Shown here: positions 1 through 5,488 of the stretch, in pieces
How positions within the stretch are numbered: position 1 is the stretch's first letter
Layout: each line of letters begins with the position of its first letter
Assembly: GCA_002384815.1 (NCBI GenBank)
Contig: DGBN01000051.1
Location: 1 to 5,488 of the forward strand
Direction of reading: 5' to 3'
Length of the DNA stretch: 5,488 nucleotides
From: Oxalobacteraceae bacterium UBA4003
GTDB lineage: Bacteria > Pseudomonadota > Gammaproteobacteria > Burkholderiales > Burkholderiaceae_D
Translations under genes and position numbers: made by a program
Notes under the pieces: model-generated
What the model was told of the DNA's origin: nothing
Seen by the model: only the letters and a program-made list of their open reading frames with translations
Database searches by the model: none

Positions 1-677
1 TCGGCCTTGTCGCGCACGACTTCCATCTCGAATTCTTTCCAGCCGATCAGCGATTCTTCAATCAGCAGTTCGCTGGTTGGCGATGCTTCCAGACCGCGTT
101 TGCAAATCGCTTCGAATTCTTCCGCATTGTAGGCAATACCGCCGCCGCTGCCACCCATTGTGAACGATGGACGAATGATGACCGGGAAGCCGAGATCCTT
201 CTGCACCGCCCACGATTCTTCCAGTGTATGCGACACGCCAGAACGCGCAGAACCCAGACCAATCTTGGTCATCGCGTCCTTGAACTTGGAACGGTCTTCT
301 GCCTTGTCGATGGCTTCCGGCGAAGCGCCTATCAACTCGCAACCGTATTTGGTCAGCACGCCGTTGTGATGCAGGTCCAGCGCGCAATTCAGTGCAGTCT
401 GGCCGCCCATCGTCGGCAGGATCGCATCCGGACGTTCTTTATCGATAATGCGCTCGACCGCTTGCCAGGTAATCGGCTCGATGTAAGTCACATCGGCCAT
501 TTCCGGATCGGTCATGATAGTCGCGGGATTGCTGTTGACCAGGATGACTTTGTAGCCTTCTTCGCGCAGTGCTTTACATGCTTGCGCGCCGGAATAATCG
601 AATTCGCAGGCCTGGCCGATCACAATCGGGCCAGCGCCAATAATCAGTATGCTTTTAATGTCGCTGCGTTTAGGCAT
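1..677 (-). CDS. carB: Carbamoyl-phosphate synthase large subunit (N-terminal part, cut by window edge)
   Basis: Large subunit of the cytosolic carbamoyl-phosphate synthase. It uses ammonia delivered by CarA, bicarbonate and two ATP to make carbamoyl phosphate for pyrimidine and arginine synthesis. Only the first 225 or so codons of a protein usually near 1,070 residues are present; the frame is open to the left edge. What is visible is the pre-ATP-grasp region and the start of the first ATP-grasp (carboxyphosphate) domain: IGAGPIVIGQACEFDYSG at about 13-30, NSNPATIMTDP at 48-58, GGQTALN at 91-97 and RPSFTMGGSGGG at 169-180. Arg129 and Arg169 fall at the positions of the E. coli ATP-binding arginines. 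The ATG at 675-677 lies inside the end of carA (overlap ATGCCTAA), and a GGAG sits 10 nt upstream (688-691), which suggests translational coupling. The family assignment is very secure. Confidence 0.97.
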   Translation of the reverse strand, partial: MPKRSDIKSILIIGAGPIVIGQACEFDYSGAQACKALREEGYKVILVNSNPATIMTDPEMADVTYIEPITWQAVERIIDKERPDAILPTMGGQTALNCALDLHHNGVLTKYGCELIGASPEAIDKAEDRSKFKDAMTKIGLGSARSGVSHTLEESWAVQKDLGFPVIIRPSFTMGGSGGGIAYNAEEFEAICKRGLEASPTSELLIEESLIGWKEFEMEVVRDKA

Positions 678-1824
678 TTTTATTTTTCTCCATCATCGCC
701 ACAAAGCGATCAAACAAGGGGGCGATGTCATGCGGGCCTGGCGATGCTTCAGGATGTCCCTGGAAGCAGAACGCCGGCTTGTCGGTACGCTCGAAGCCTT
801 GCAGCGAACCGTCAAACAAGGAAACGTGTGTGGTGCGGCAGTTAGCCGGCAAGGTCGCGGCATCAACGGCAAAACCGTGATTCTGCGACGTAATCAGTAC
901 TTTTTTGCTGTCGAGATCCTGCACCGGGTGGTTGGCACCGTGATGACCGAATTTCATCTTCAGTGTTTTTGCACCGGATGCCAGCGCCATGATTTGATGA
1001 CCAAGACAAATACCAAAAGTCGGAATGCCGCGTTCGATCAACTCTTTGGTCGCAGCAATCGCGTAATCGCATGGCTCCGGATCGCCAGGACCGTTGGACA
1101 GGAAGATACCATCCGGATTCAGCGCCAAAGCATCCGCTGCACTAGCTTGTGCCGGCAATACGGTTACCTTGCAACCGCGTTCCGCCAGCATGCGCAGGAT
1201 GTTGAACTTGACGCCGTAATCGAATGCGACAACGTGGTGCTTGGGCGTGATTTGCTTGCCGTAACCCTTGCCGAGCTTCCATTCGGTTTCGGTCCATGGA
1301 TACGATTGCTTGGTCGACACGACCTTCGCCAGATCCAGACCGGCCAGACCACCAAAGGTTTTCGCCAGCGCCAGTGCTTTTTCAGCTGTGGCATCTTCGC
1401 CAGCGAGGATTGCACCGCTTTGCGCCCCCGTTTCGCGCAGGATACGTGTCAGCTTGCGCGTATCGATGCCTGCAATACCAATGATATTTTCCGATTTCAG
1501 ATAATCGGACAGTGTTTGCGTCGAACGGAAATTGGAAACCAGAATCGGCAGATCCTTGATGATCAAACCGGCCGCATGTATCTTGAACGATTCGACATCT
1601 TCGGCGTTGACGCCGGTATTGCCGATGTGCGGATAAGTCAGGGTAACAAGCTGATTGCTGTAGCTCGGATCGGTGAGGATTTCCTGATAACCGGTCATCG
1701 AGGTGTTGAAAACGACTTCGCCGATCGTATGACCCGGCGCACCAATCGAAAAACCTGTGAAAATCGACCCGTCCGCTAGCGCTAGGATGGCCGGAACGGT
1801 AGGGCCGGAAAAGAATGGCGGCAA
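670..1824 (-). CDS. carA: Carbamoyl-phosphate synthase small (glutaminase) subunit
   Basis: Glutamine-hydrolysing subunit that channels ammonia to CarB. With a TTG start at 1822-1824 the protein has 384 residues, close to the 382 of E. coli CarA. The N-terminal CPSase small-subunit domain contains GEVVFNTSMTGYQEILTDPS. The C-terminal class I glutamine amidotransferase domain contains NGPGDP (from about 244), the nucleophile elbow FGICLGH with Cys273, and GHPEASPGP with His357 and Glu359, so the catalytic triad is complete. The start was chosen because AGGAGT (1831-1836) sits 6 nt upstream of this TTG and the protein then begins MPPFFSGPTVPAILALADG, in line with the usual CarA N-terminus. A GTG at 1873-1875 would add 17 residues that do not look like CarA and would bury the ribosome binding site inside the gene. 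It is first in the carAB operon, with an 8-base overlap onto carB. Confidence 0.97.
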   Translation of the reverse strand: MPPFFSGPTVPAILALADGSIFTGFSIGAPGHTIGEVVFNTSMTGYQEILTDPSYSNQLVTLTYPHIGNTGVNAEDVESFKIHAAGLIIKDLPILVSNFRSTQTLSDYLKSENIIGIAGIDTRKLTRILRETGAQSGAILAGEDATAEKALALAKTFGGLAGLDLAKVVSTKQSYPWTETEWKLGKGYGKQITPKHHVVAFDYGVKFNILRMLAERGCKVTVLPAQASAADALALNPDGIFLSNGPGDPEPCDYAIAATKELIERGIPTFGICLGHQIMALASGAKTLKMKFGHHGANHPVQDLDSKKVLITSQNHGFAVDAATLPANCRTTHVSLFDGSLQGFERTDKPAFCFQGHPEASPGPHDIAPLFDRFVAMMEKNKNA

Positions 1825-1998
1825 GGGGTAACTCCTGATGTTGTTACCGCCGTTGCGCTGCGCCAGATCGACCACCGAAACCCGCGCAGCTTGCGCGCTT
1901 TCCGAACCGAGACTATGCGCTCGATCAAGGGGTTCTACAGGTCGTATTTAGACAATGGGAAATGGGTATGCGCTACAGCGGAGTAAAATTAGCTAAAC
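1825..1998 (-). promoter_or_regulatory. carA 5' leader with two possible hairpins
   Basis: About 170 nt separate the inferred transcription start (near 1998) from the carA TTG. Two tandem inverted repeats can be read in the leader. The upstream one pairs GAACC (1931-1935) with GGTTC (1904-1908). The downstream one, at 1877-1902, pairs GAAA with TTTC and CGCGC with GCGCG around an AAGCT loop, with an unpaired G opposite two Gs. No run of T follows, so neither looks like an intrinsic terminator. I found no ATG and no short leader ORF with a ribosome binding site. The length and structure fit post-transcriptional control by pyrimidine or arginine supply, which is common for carAB, but no mechanism can be read from the sequence. 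Confidence 0.45.
1831..1836 (-). promoter_or_regulatory. Ribosome binding site of carA
   Basis: The minus strand reads AGGAGT, then TACCCC, then TTG. This near-perfect Shine-Dalgarno at normal spacing decides the unusual TTG start of carA against the upstream in-frame GTG at 1873-1875, which has no comparable site in front of it. Confidence 0.85.
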
Positions 1999-2004
1999 CG
2001 CCGA

Positions 2005-2034
2005 ATTATAGCGCAAAACGCCCCCGACTGGCAA
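2005..2034 (-). promoter_or_regulatory. Sigma70-type promoter of carAB
   Basis: On the minus strand TTGCCA (2029-2034) is followed after 18 bases by a perfect TATAAT (2005-2010). It is correctly placed and oriented for carA, with the start of transcription expected near 1998. It lies about 75 bases downstream of the stop of the HbpS-like gene, so carAB probably forms its own transcription unit. Confidence 0.8.
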
Positions 2035-2109
2035 CCTGATCGGCTACTGCGGGGACGTTTTCATCATGCATGTCAGCGATGTCAGCCCGGACAAACCAGG
2101 CCGGCAATA

Positions 2110-2517
2110 TCAAGCGCCAATTGCGATCAGGCCGGCTTTGGCAATTTGCACGTCTTCAGTCGATTTCACGCCCGATACGCCGACAGCGCCCAGGCATTGG
2201 CCGTTGATAATGACAGGTACCCCGCCTTCCAGCATGCCTTCCAGCGTTGGCGCGGTCATGAAAGAGAAACGACCGTTATTGATGATGTCCTCATAAACTT
2301 TCGATTCACGACGCCCCAAGGCTGCGGTTTTCGCTTTAGCCGGTGCAATGTGGGAAGAAATCGGCGCGGCGCCATCCATACGCTGCAGCCACAGCAAATG
2401 TCCACCATCGTCCACAATAGCAATCGTGACATTCCATTTATTCAGTGTTGCTTCCGTCTCCGCTGCCGCAGCAATTTTCTTTACATCGTCAAGCGTCAGG
2501 ATTTGTTTTGATTGCAT
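2110..2517 (-). CDS. HbpS/GlcG-like heme-binding family protein (DUF336)
   Basis: Small protein of 135 residues, of the usual length for the DUF336 (HbpS/GlcG) family. Hallmarks are LTLDDVKKIAAAAE at about 7-20, AIVDDGGHLLWLQRMDGA at 33-50, a KAKTAALGRR segment at 61-70 that corresponds to the family's substrate-side helix, and GGVPVIINGQCLGAVGVSG at 98-116. Members include Streptomyces HbpS, which binds heme extracellularly, and GlcG, a glycolate-operon protein of unknown function. No signal peptide is visible here, so a cytosolic location is likely. The ATG at 2515-2517 is chosen over a TTG at 2530-2532 because GGAG lies 5 nt upstream of it. The gene stands alone between carAB and a response regulator, with no glycolate genes nearby, so its substrate cannot be inferred. 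The family call is secure; the biochemical role is not. Confidence 0.9.
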   Translation of the reverse strand: MQSKQILTLDDVKKIAAAAETEATLNKWNVTIAIVDDGGHLLWLQRMDGAAPISSHIAPAKAKTAALGRRESKVYEDIINNGRFSFMTAPTLEGMLEGGVPVIINGQCLGAVGVSGVKSTEDVQIAKAGLIAIGA

Positions 2518-2543
2518 GGTAACTCCGGTCAAAGGAAAAATGA

Positions 2544-2549
2544 ATTGTA
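2544..2549 (-). promoter_or_regulatory. Possible -10 box for the HbpS-like gene
   Basis: The minus strand carries TACAAT about 27 bases before the ATG, which would put the transcription start near 2537. No acceptable -35 lies 16-19 bases upstream. That space is filled by the palindrome at 2552-2580, so the promoter, if real, may depend on a regulator bound there. Confidence 0.35.
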
Positions 2550-2551
2550 AG

Positions 2552-2580
2552 GCAAGTCACCCCACATTGGGGCGACTTGC
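2552..2580. repeat. 29-base imperfect palindrome (operator or terminator candidate)
   Basis: Two 13-base arms, 2552-2564 and 2568-2580, pair completely except for one A/C mismatch (2559 with 2573), around a CAT centre. The parts are GCAAGTC, A, CCCCA, CAT, TGGGG, C, GACTTGC. On the minus strand it lies about 100 bases after the response regulator stop and 35 bases before the HbpS-like start. It could be a terminator for the regulator gene, but what follows (CTTACAATTCATTTTTCC) is only loosely T-rich. It could equally be an operator directly abutting a TACAAT -10 box. The rest of the 2518-2678 gap holds no gene. Confidence 0.6.
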
Positions 2581-2678
2581 AATGCCGGTCAGTTAACCCG
2601 GGATAACTTTTCGTTATTGGTAAGTTGCAAAGGGAAAATTGATGCCCAAGACATCATCCTGCCCATGAAAAAACTGCG

Positions 2679-3860
2679 CTACTGAGACTTGTATTGCTTC
2701 AACAGCAAATCAACCAAGGGTTGCAATTCAGTCGACAGTTTTCCGATATGCGCCAGCACTTGATCTTCCTTGCCTTCCTTGATCCAGCGCAGTAATGTCG
2801 CCAGATCTATCGATAAATCGACTTCCCCATCTTGAGCAGGTACGACTGTATTGATTTTCATGTCGGACAGATGACCGCCCTGCCTCAACAGCAATTCTTC
2901 TTGTGTACCGATCACGCCTGTAATTGCGTTTTGCAAACCTAGCAAGGCACGTTTTTTTGCCATGATCCGCATGGCTTCCAACGTTCCTGCGGTCGCGGCA
3001 GTTTCTCCGGCGTATTCGCCGATCGAAACAACGCCGCAGCTCGCAACCAAGGTCATCTGTCCATCCTTGATCAGATTGGCATGTGCAATCGCGCGGCAAA
3101 CGCGTTCGGCAAAATGGCGGGCGGAATCGAAATGAATACTGCCAGTGGCAATCGTGAACTCGATCTCGCCGGTACGCGCAACGCAATCGGTTTGTCGCAC
3201 CGTGCGATGCAAAAGCTGGCCAATGGCATTGATTACGCCCGATGGCGGCAACGCCGGATAGCCTTCCAGCCCAAGATGCTTGAGGCCGATACACGCGTTC
3301 AACACGACAAAATTCCTGTTTTGGCGTACTGCATTGGCGCGCATTCCTTCTGCCTGCAAGGCCCATGCATCCGGCGCCAGCAAGGCGATATGATTATCGC
3401 CGTCAACGTGTTTCGCCAATGCTTCCAGGCCGCGCTCAAACTCGTTCTGGGTACTGACCAGCTTTGAAAGAATATCCAGCCGCGACAAAAGCTGCCCGGT
3501 GCCTATGCCTTTGGTGATCAGATCAGTAGCGCCCGCTTCCTTGGCCCGATCGCGTTCGGCCTGCTCATCGCTGCCAGAAACAACGACAACCGGCATAGTG
3601 CGTATGCGGCCTATTTTTGACGAACGTATGCGTTTCAAGAGGCCATAGCCGTCCAGCTTGGGCATGGTCAGATCCGAAATCACGACGCGAATACTGGGAT
3701 CAATCAACAACATTTCCCACGCCTGCTCGCCATCAAGCGCCTCACGAAATTCAAACATGCCTTCAATGTGCTTGATCAGGGTCGCACGCACGATGCGAGA
3801 ATCGTCGGCAATCAGAATACGCGGCTTCAACGAAATATCGCGATGTGAATCATTCAGCAT
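2679..3860 (-). CDS. Response regulator with receiver domain and degenerate GGDEF domain
   Basis: Predicted cytosolic signalling protein of 393 residues. The receiver domain (about 13-130) is complete: acidic pair Asp19-Asp20, phosphoacceptor Asp63 in VVISDLTMP, Ser95 in VVSG and Lys117 in ITKG. Residues about 175-315 match the GGDEF fold, but the signature is GEIEF (231-235) where active enzymes have GGDEF or GGEEF, and the upstream DxFK metal-binding motif is not recognisable (LNACIGLKHL). The RxxD inhibitory-site motif is kept as RQTD at 222-225, exactly five residues before the signature. The protein is therefore probably not a diguanylate cyclase but may bind c-di-GMP or act through protein contacts. 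A tail of about 75 residues (320-393) with helical character has no assignment. The ATG is supported by AAGGG 9 nt upstream. No partner histidine kinase is in the window. Confidence 0.88.
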   Translation of the reverse strand: MLNDSHRDISLKPRILIADDSRIVRATLIKHIEGMFEFREALDGEQAWEMLLIDPSIRVVISDLTMPKLDGYGLLKRIRSSKIGRIRTMPVVVVSGSDEQAERDRAKEAGATDLITKGIGTGQLLSRLDILSKLVSTQNEFERGLEALAKHVDGDNHIALLAPDAWALQAEGMRANAVRQNRNFVVLNACIGLKHLGLEGYPALPPSGVINAIGQLLHRTVRQTDCVARTGEIEFTIATGSIHFDSARHFAERVCRAIAHANLIKDGQMTLVASCGVVSIGEYAGETAATAGTLEAMRIMAKKRALLGLQNAITGVIGTQEELLLRQGGHLSDMKINTVVPAQDGEVDLSIDLATLLRWIKEGKEDQVLAHIGKLSTELQPLVDLLLKQYKSQ

Positions 3861-3869
3861 GCAAATTAA

Positions 3870-3874
3870 CCCTT
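3870..3874 (-). promoter_or_regulatory. Ribosome binding site of the response regulator gene
   Basis: The minus strand has AAGGG with 9 nt to the ATG at 3858-3860. It is acceptable though slightly long, and supports this start. Confidence 0.5.
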
Positions 3875-3912
3875 TTCAACGTTGGTAACAGCATAACGCC
3901 AGCCAATAAATT

Positions 3913-3941
3913 TTGACAGCACTTCCAGATTGCCTTACATT
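3913..3941 (+). promoter_or_regulatory. Promoter of the NlpC/P60 gene
   Basis: A perfect -35, TTGACA (3913-3918), is followed after 17 bases by TACATT (3936-3941, four of six matches to TATAAT). Transcription would start near 3948, only about 10 nt before the first ATG at 3958. This rules out the in-frame TTG at 3913 as the translation start. The remainder of the divergent gap (3861-3957) must also hold the response regulator promoter, for which I see only weak boxes. Confidence 0.6.
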
Positions 3942-3957
3942 CCTTCAGTCCCATCGA

Positions 3958-4512
3958 ATGAAATTGCACTGGATGATATTTTTCCAACGCTCCCTGCTCA
4001 CTTTCAAATCAACGCGTTCAGCCATATTGGTGTTCAGCCTGATGACGGCTTCGGCCGCCTGGAGTGCCAATGTACAAGTGCAGGAAGCTGACAAACCCAT
4101 CAGCCATTTGCAGGATTTGTCCCACCGCGCTTCAGAACTGGCCTTGCAGGCCATGGGAATGCTGGGTATTCGTTACAAGTACGGCGGCGCCACACCGGAA
4201 GATGGTCTGGATTGCAGCGGCCTGGTTCAGCATATATTCAAGGAAGCGTGGGGCAAGGATTTGCCACGCACCTCAGTGGAAATCAGCCGGGTCGGCCAGC
4301 ATGTCGACAAAAAGGATTTACAGCCGGGTGATCTGGTTTTTTACAATACCTTGAAACGCGGCTTTTCCCACGTCGGCATCTATCTGGGCGATCGAAAATT
4401 CATCCACGCCCCCTCCACCGGCGGCCATGTACGAATTGAAAGCATGGATGTCGCTTACTGGAAAAAACGCTTTAACGGCGGCCGTCGCATCAGCGATCCG
4501 GCGCAACAGTAA
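3958..4512 (+). CDS. Exported NlpC/P60 peptidoglycan endopeptidase (MepS/Spr-like)
   Basis: Predicted periplasmic cysteine peptidase that cuts peptide stems or cross-links of peptidoglycan. With the ATG at 3958 it has 184 residues. A basic N-terminus is followed by a hydrophobic stretch (about 22-34, SAILVFSLMTASAA) and a probable signal peptidase I site near residues 34-37. There is no lipobox Cys, unlike E. coli MepS, which is a lipoprotein. The NlpC/P60 domain follows: YKYGGATPEDGLDCSGLV with catalytic Cys86, then SHVGIYLG with His138, then FIHAPS with His150. The Cys-His and His-His spacings closely match MepS (68, 119, 131). The start is uncertain: neither the ATG at 3958 nor the one at 3973 has a clear Shine-Dalgarno, and the inferred mRNA leader is very short. 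The gene stands alone, with its own promoter and terminator. Confidence 0.9.
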   Translation: MKLHWMIFFQRSLLTFKSTRSAILVFSLMTASAAWSANVQVQEADKPISHLQDLSHRASELALQAMGMLGIRYKYGGATPEDGLDCSGLVQHIFKEAWGKDLPRTSVEISRVGQHVDKKDLQPGDLVFYNTLKRGFSHVGIYLGDRKFIHAPSTGGHVRIESMDVAYWKKRFNGGRRISDPAQQ

Positions 4513-4530
4513 GCATCTCTATATGCCAAT

Positions 4531-4561
4531 AAAAACCGCAGCGCATTGTGCGGTTTTTTTT
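4531..4561. terminator. Bidirectional intrinsic terminator
   Basis: AAAAACCGCA (4531-4540) pairs with TGCGGTTTTT (4549-4558) around an 8-base loop, and a run of T continues to 4561. Read on the other strand it also ends in a T run. It lies in the 60-base gap between the convergent NlpC/P60 and patatin genes and can serve both. Confidence 0.9.
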
Positions 4562-4572
4562 CATCCCGCGAT

Positions 4573-5488
4573 TTACTGTTCGCGTCTGATCTTGAGTTTG
4601 CGCCTGATCTCGGGCATCAACGCCATCGCCGCCTGTTCGCCAGCCAGCACTGCCAGATTGCGGCCATTGAAATCGTTACCTTTCATCATGTCCAGTCCGG
4701 GACGAATCACGATGTCAGCATCTCTCAACTCATAATTGTTGATGCTTTGGCCCATGATGGCAAAAGTTTGCAGCAGTACATCGACGGAACTGGAAGCCAG
4801 CTGCGCCTCCGGCTGCACCGAAATATTCACGGCAATAATAAACTCCGCTCCCATCGCACGCGCGAAATGCACCGGCACCGGCGCTACCAGCCCGCCATCA
4901 ACATACATGCGCTCACCTATCTTCACCGGTTGAAAAAGTCCGGGAACTGCCGATGAAGCACGCACTGCCAACCCGGTATTGCCACGCTGGAAAAGAATCG
5001 GAAGACCGCTGTTCAAATCCGTGGCAACTGCTGCAAACGGTATTTTCATTTTCTCTATGCTTACATTACGCACCGATTTATTGACGTAATTTTGCAGCGC
5101 ATCGCCTTTCAGTACGCCGCTCGATTTGGCAAAGAAAGGGACCGACCAGTCAGAGATGGCCGCTTCATCCATTGCCAGCGCCATTTTATGCAAGGCAAAA
5201 CCATTGTTACCGGCCGCGTACAAAGCCCCGACCAGACTACCCGCACTAGTGCCGACCACCATGTCCGGCACAATTCCTTGCGATTCCAGAGCCTTGATCA
5301 CCCCTATATGCGCAAATCCCCGCGCTGCGCCACCGCCCAGTACCAGCGCAATCTTTATCGGCGCTGCAGATTTTGCCGGCACCACCGCCGGCACGGCCGG
5401 TTCCGATGTGAATGGCATCAGCGTGGAACAGCCTGCAATCGATAACACAACGCATGACAGGAGACTCCTGGAAAGACGGGAGAAAGAA
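4573..5488 (-). CDS. Patatin-like phospholipase, probable lipoprotein (5' end cut by window edge)
   Basis: Predicted serine acyl hydrolase of the patatin family, closest in layout to bacterial RssA-type proteins, anchored as a lipoprotein. Counting from the GTG at 5446-5448, the oxyanion-hole glycines are in GGGAARGFAHIG (38-49), the nucleophile elbow is GTSAG with Ser68, and the dyad aspartate is Asp184 in YVDGGL, so the catalytic dyad is complete. A lipobox IAGC (Cys codon 5428-5430) precedes a Pro/Ala-rich linker. The GTG would leave only six residues before that Cys, too few for a signal peptide. The frame stays open to the right edge and reads SFSRLSRSLLSCVVLSIAGC, a good lipoprotein signal peptide, so the true start is past 5488. 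Residues after the Cys avoid Asp at +2 (Ser), fitting outer-membrane sorting. Substrate is unknown; phospholipid is the family norm. Confidence 0.9.
   Translation of the reverse strand, partial: SFSRLSRSLLSCVVLSIAGCSTLMPFTSEPAVPAVVPAKSAAPIKIALVLGGGAARGFAHIGVIKALESQGIVPDMVVGTSAGSLVGALYAAGNNGFALHKMALAMDEAAISDWSVPFFAKSSGVLKGDALQNYVNKSVRNVSIEKMKIPFAAVATDLNSGLPILFQRGNTGLAVRASSAVPGLFQPVKIGERMYVDGGLVAPVPVHFARAMGAEFIIAVNISVQPEAQLASSSVDVLLQTFAIMGQSINNYELRDADIVIRPGLDMMKGNDFNGRNLAVLAGEQAAMALMPEIRRKLKIRREQ

Noticed and set aside
649..1779. Long plus-strand open frame of 376 codons opposite carA.
   Set aside because: It is the antisense shadow of carA; its product has no recognisable domain and no ribosome binding site, while the minus-strand frame is unmistakably CarA.
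2070..2087. Tandem ATGTCAGC(G/C) repeat downstream of the HbpS-like gene.
   Set aside because: Only two copies of nine bases with one mismatch; not a meaningful array.
2085..2101. Hairpin GCCTGG-TTTGT-CCGGGC on the minus strand just after the HbpS-like stop as a terminator.
   Set aside because: The stem is six pairs including a G-T pair and no T run follows, so it does not qualify as an intrinsic terminator on sequence alone.
1827..2526. Identical nine bases GGAGTTACC in front of both carA (1827-1835) and the HbpS-like gene (2518-2526), minus strand.
   Set aside because: Four of the nine bases are the Shine-Dalgarno core shared by most genes; the rest is too short to claim a common control site.
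2525..2591. Direct repeat CCGGTCA at 2525-2531 and 2585-2591 flanking the palindrome, which might suggest a small inserted element with target duplication.
   Set aside because: Seven bases in a short region is weak, there are no terminal inverted repeats at the inner edges, and the first copy overlaps the ribosome binding site region of the HbpS-like gene. Probably chance.
3890..3918. Weak -35/-10 pair (TGTCAA, 17 bases, TATGCT) on the minus strand for the response regulator gene.
   Set aside because: The -35 matches the consensus at only two positions; a promoter must be near, but this one cannot be asserted.
5246..5455. Minus-strand frame starting at an ATG (5453-5455) with an AGGAG upstream, in the patatin region.
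   Set aside because: It is out of frame with the patatin protein, which has complete family motifs; the ATG lies inside the signal-peptide coding region by chance.

Overview
This looks like an ordinary chromosomal segment of a Gram-negative proteobacterium. I would place it in the Betaproteobacteria (Burkholderiales), possibly Oxalobacteraceae. That placement comes from the general look of the CarA, CarB and HbpS-like proteins, the moderate GC content, and the presence of both a lipoprotein and a periplasmic peptidoglycan hydrolase. No marker gene was compared, so it is an inference.

Layout, left to right. The minus strand carries the carAB operon: the 5' part of carB runs off the left edge and carA overlaps it by 8 bases. 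A strong sigma70-type promoter and a leader of about 170 nt, with two possible hairpins, lie upstream of carA. Next, also on the minus strand, are a small HbpS/GlcG-like (DUF336) gene and a response regulator with a receiver domain and a degenerate GGDEF domain. These two are separated by about 160 bases holding a striking 29-base imperfect palindrome. The response regulator is divergent from a plus-strand gene for an exported NlpC/P60 peptidase of the MepS/Spr type, which has its own TTGACA promoter. That gene converges on a minus-strand patatin-like lipoprotein that runs off the right edge. The two share a bidirectional intrinsic terminator.

How the genes work together. Only carA and carB form a clear functional unit: they make carbamoyl phosphate for pyrimidines and arginine. 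The other four genes look like independent transcription units with housekeeping, envelope or signalling roles. I see no insertion sequence, tRNA, CRISPR array, phage gene or toxin-antitoxin pair, and no convincing new multi-gene system.

Points most worth a second look: the response regulator has lost its GGDEF catalytic signature but keeps an RxxD I-site; carA most likely starts at a TTG codon; the patatin signal peptide shows that its true start is outside the window; and both the carA leader and the 2552-2580 palindrome may be regulatory.
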